NCBI GenBank assembly: GCA_021801255.1
Contig: JAJYYH010000054.1
Span: forward strand, 1 to 47,415
DNA length: 47,415 nucleotides
Direction of reading: 5' to 3'
Source of the DNA: Pseudomonadota bacterium
GTDB lineage: Bacteria > Pseudomonadota > Alphaproteobacteria > Acetobacterales > Acetobacteraceae
Positions 45,939 through 47,415 of this stretch are shown here, in pieces. The position numbers and the translations under genes are program-made. The notes below the pieces were generated by a model. It had not been told where the DNA came from. It searched no databases and saw only the letters and a program-made list of their open reading frames with translations. Numbering within the stretch: position 1 is the stretch's first letter; the number at the start of each line of letters is the position of its first letter.

Positions 45939-46703
45939 CTACTGCATGGTCTCCGGCCCCTTGAGGTCGCGCGAGCCGGCCTCGGGCATGATGCCGAGCC
46001 GGCGCGCGACTTCCTGATAGGCCTCCTCGACCTTGCCAAGATCGCGGCGGAAGCGGTCCTTGTCCATCTTCTCGTTGGTCTTGCTGTCCCAGAGCCGGCA
46101 ATTATCCGGGCTGATCTCGTCGGCCAAAACAATGCGCATTTCCTCGTTTTCCCATAGCCGGCCGTATTCCAGCTTGAGATCGACCAGCAGGATGCCGACG
46201 CCGAGAAAAAGCCCGGTGAGGAAATCGTTCACCCGCAGCGTCAAGGAAATAATATCATCAAGATCCTGCGGCGCCGCCCAGCCGAAGGCGGTGATGTGTT
46301 CCTCGGCGACCATCGGGTCGTTGAGCGCGTCGTTCTTGTGGTAGTATTCGATGATCGAGCGCGGCAGGCGGGTGCCCTCGGGAATGCCGAGCCGGGTCGA
46401 GATGCTGCCGGCGGCGATGTTGCGCACCACCACCTCCAGCGGAATGATCTCGACCTCGCGGATCAACTGCTCGCGCATGTTGAGCCGGCGGATGAAATGC
46501 GTGGGGATGCCGATTTCGCTAAGCCGCATCATGAGGTATTCGCTGATGCGGTTATTGAGCACGCCCTTGCCGGTGATCACGCCCTTTTTCTGGGCGTTGA
46601 AGGCGGTGGCGTCGTCCTTGAAATATTGCACCAGCGTGCCGGGCTCGGGCCCCTCGAAGAGGATTTTCGCCTTGCCCTCGTAAAGCTGCCGTCGGCGCGC
46701 CAT
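45939..46703 (-). CDS. purC: SAICAR synthetase
   Basis: The protein has 254 residues. It begins [20 protein letters not shown] and contains [37 protein letters not shown] and [10 protein letters not shown], characteristic of PurC. It joins aspartate to CAIR with ATP. It is the first gene of purC-purS-(Rap1a-like)-purQ. AAGGA precedes the ATG. Confidence 0.97.
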   Translation of the reverse strand: MARRRQLYEGKAKILFEGPEPGTLVQYFKDDATAFNAQKKGVITGKGVLNNRISEYLMMRLSEIGIPTHFIRRLNMREQLIREVEIIPLEVVVRNIAAGSISTRLGIPEGTRLPRSIIEYYHKNDALNDPMVAEEHITAFGWAAPQDLDDIISLTLRVNDFLTGLFLGVGILLVDLKLEYGRLWENEEMRIVLADEISPDNCRLWDSKTNEKMDKDRFRRDLGKVEEAYQEVARRLGIMPEAGSRDLKGPETMQ

Positions 46704-47415
46704 GATCGTCCTTCCTCGTGCCGCTATACCGGCCCCGATGGGTATAGCGCCGCCTCCGGCGCGGCGAAAGGCCAGGGGCTTTGCCCCTGGACGGGATATA
46801 GCGATCGCCAAATCGGCTCCCAATTTGGCAGCACTCACGGCCGCGTGATGAGTGAAGGTGGGGGCGACGGGTTGGCTGCCTGCGTTCGGCGCGTCTGCGG
46901 GTCTGGTCGATCCGGTTTATGAGGCGCTGGGTCATCGCCCCGCATCATCGCCTGCCGGAGCCGGGCAAGCAATTTCGGCGAGAGCTGGCGCTGGCCGGAG
47001 AGCATCGGCGGACGAGGCGACCAATTACCGCCCTGCTGAGGTCGCAAACGGATGAAGCTCACCTTGGTGGCGGCCAAACCGTGACCCACGCCAAACCCCA
47101 CGCGACGATAAGGCGGCTTCGGCCGCATGGCGATAGGTCCGGTCTGGGAAGGGCGTTGTCCTCAATGGCCTTTACCGCCAGGAAGACAACCGCCAGGAAC
47201 GCGCTGAGGCTCGCTTTCCTGTGGACCGCGGCTAGGCAGGCCGGGGCATGCTCAAGGCGAGCTATGTCGTGGAATTTGGTGGTGGCGAAGCCCGGGTTCG
47301 CGGTCATTGGGCATATTGAGGACCTACGGGGCAACGTAACGCGTTGATTTTGCCCGTTTTCCGAGATTTCGCGGCGGGGAATTCTTCCAAAAGTGAGGCA
47401 CACGACTCTAGATAT
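46704..47415. other. 712-bp region with no recognised gene
   Basis: This stretch holds a reverse half copy of the two-hairpin repeat (46772-46790) and a 7-bp inverted repeat GCCAAAT/ATTTGGC (46806-46829). The longest frames are a minus-strand one of 114 codons (47059-47403) with a hydrophobic segment (SAFLAVVFLAVKAI) and an antisense plus-strand one of 142 codons. Neither resembles a known family, and neither has a convincing ribosome site. It may be a decayed mobile element or a non-coding region. Confidence 0.5.
46772..46790 (-). repeat. Half copy of the two-hairpin repeat upstream of purC
   Basis: CCAGGGGC-TTT-GCCCCTGG is a perfect hairpin. On the minus strand it is followed by CCTTT, as in hairpin 2 of the full copies, and then by another GC-rich hairpin (CGCCG/CGGCG arms near 46749-46762). 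Confidence 0.6.

Overview
This 47.4-kb window is chromosomal DNA of a high-GC alphaproteobacterium. I infer Rhodospirillales, most likely Acetobacteraceae. The reasons are the uniformly GC-rich coding, alphaproteobacterial gene neighbourhoods (dat then hfq-hflX; serB divergent from miaA followed by ilvBHC; purC-purS-purQ and purL-bolA-grxD; a free-standing rpsD), and several PEP-CTERM proteins. No rRNA, CRISPR array, prophage or intact insertion sequence is visible. Two tRNA genes are present, Cys(GCA) and Val(CAC).

Layout. 0-6 kb: a membrane-protein fragment and small secreted proteins, tRNA-Cys, a CHAP-domain peptidase, a RidA-like protein, an amidase, tRNA-Val, a GlcG/HbpS-like protein and an epoxide-hydrolase-like alpha/beta hydrolase. 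6-16.4 kb: housekeeping genes ilvD, dat, a phosphoglycolate-phosphatase-like HAD gene, hfq, hflX, an inositol-monophosphatase-family gene, a lipoprotein, rpsD, an SDR and prfC. 16.5-21.2 kb: a minus-strand operon for a 2-oxoacid:ferredoxin oxidoreductase (beta, fused gamma-alpha) led by a GltD-like flavoprotein with its own ferredoxin domain. 21.5-30.3 kb is the accessory-looking part: a DNA methyltransferase with a C-terminal Mrr-like nuclease domain, an NDP-forming acyl-CoA synthetase divergent from a TetR regulator, two PEP-CTERM proteins, an ADP-ribosylglycohydrolase with a broken second copy, then grxD and bolA. 30.3-46.7 kb: purL, gst, gloB, a SAM methyltransferase, serB, miaA, ilvB-ilvH-(low-GC membrane ORF)-ilvC, lipA, a COQ10-like gene, a threonine-aldolase-like gene, a third PEP-CTERM protein, purQ, a Rap1a-like secreted protein, purS and purC. 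The last 0.7 kb has no gene I can recognise.

How the genes work together. ilvD with ilvB, ilvH and ilvC supplies four steps of branched-chain amino-acid synthesis. purC, purS, purQ and purL are four parts of the purine pathway, but a 12-kb block separates purQ from purL, although purL-bolA-grxD keeps its usual order. grxD and bolA fit iron-sulfur trafficking, and lipA, ilvD and the ferredoxin oxidoreductase all need such clusters. gloB and gst are glutathione-dependent.

The least expected structure is non-coding. There are two families of intergenic hairpin repeats. One is a two-hairpin element (four full copies plus half copies) whose stems differ between copies by compensating changes. The other is a three-hairpin AT-rich element (two copies) whose outer hairpins are almost identical while the middle stem covaries. 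Other odd points are a very low-GC membrane ORF inside the ilv operon beside a triplicated stop/start segment, a TetR frame with no stop at its expected end, short in-frame tandem repeats in several genes, and insertions in the pur cluster.
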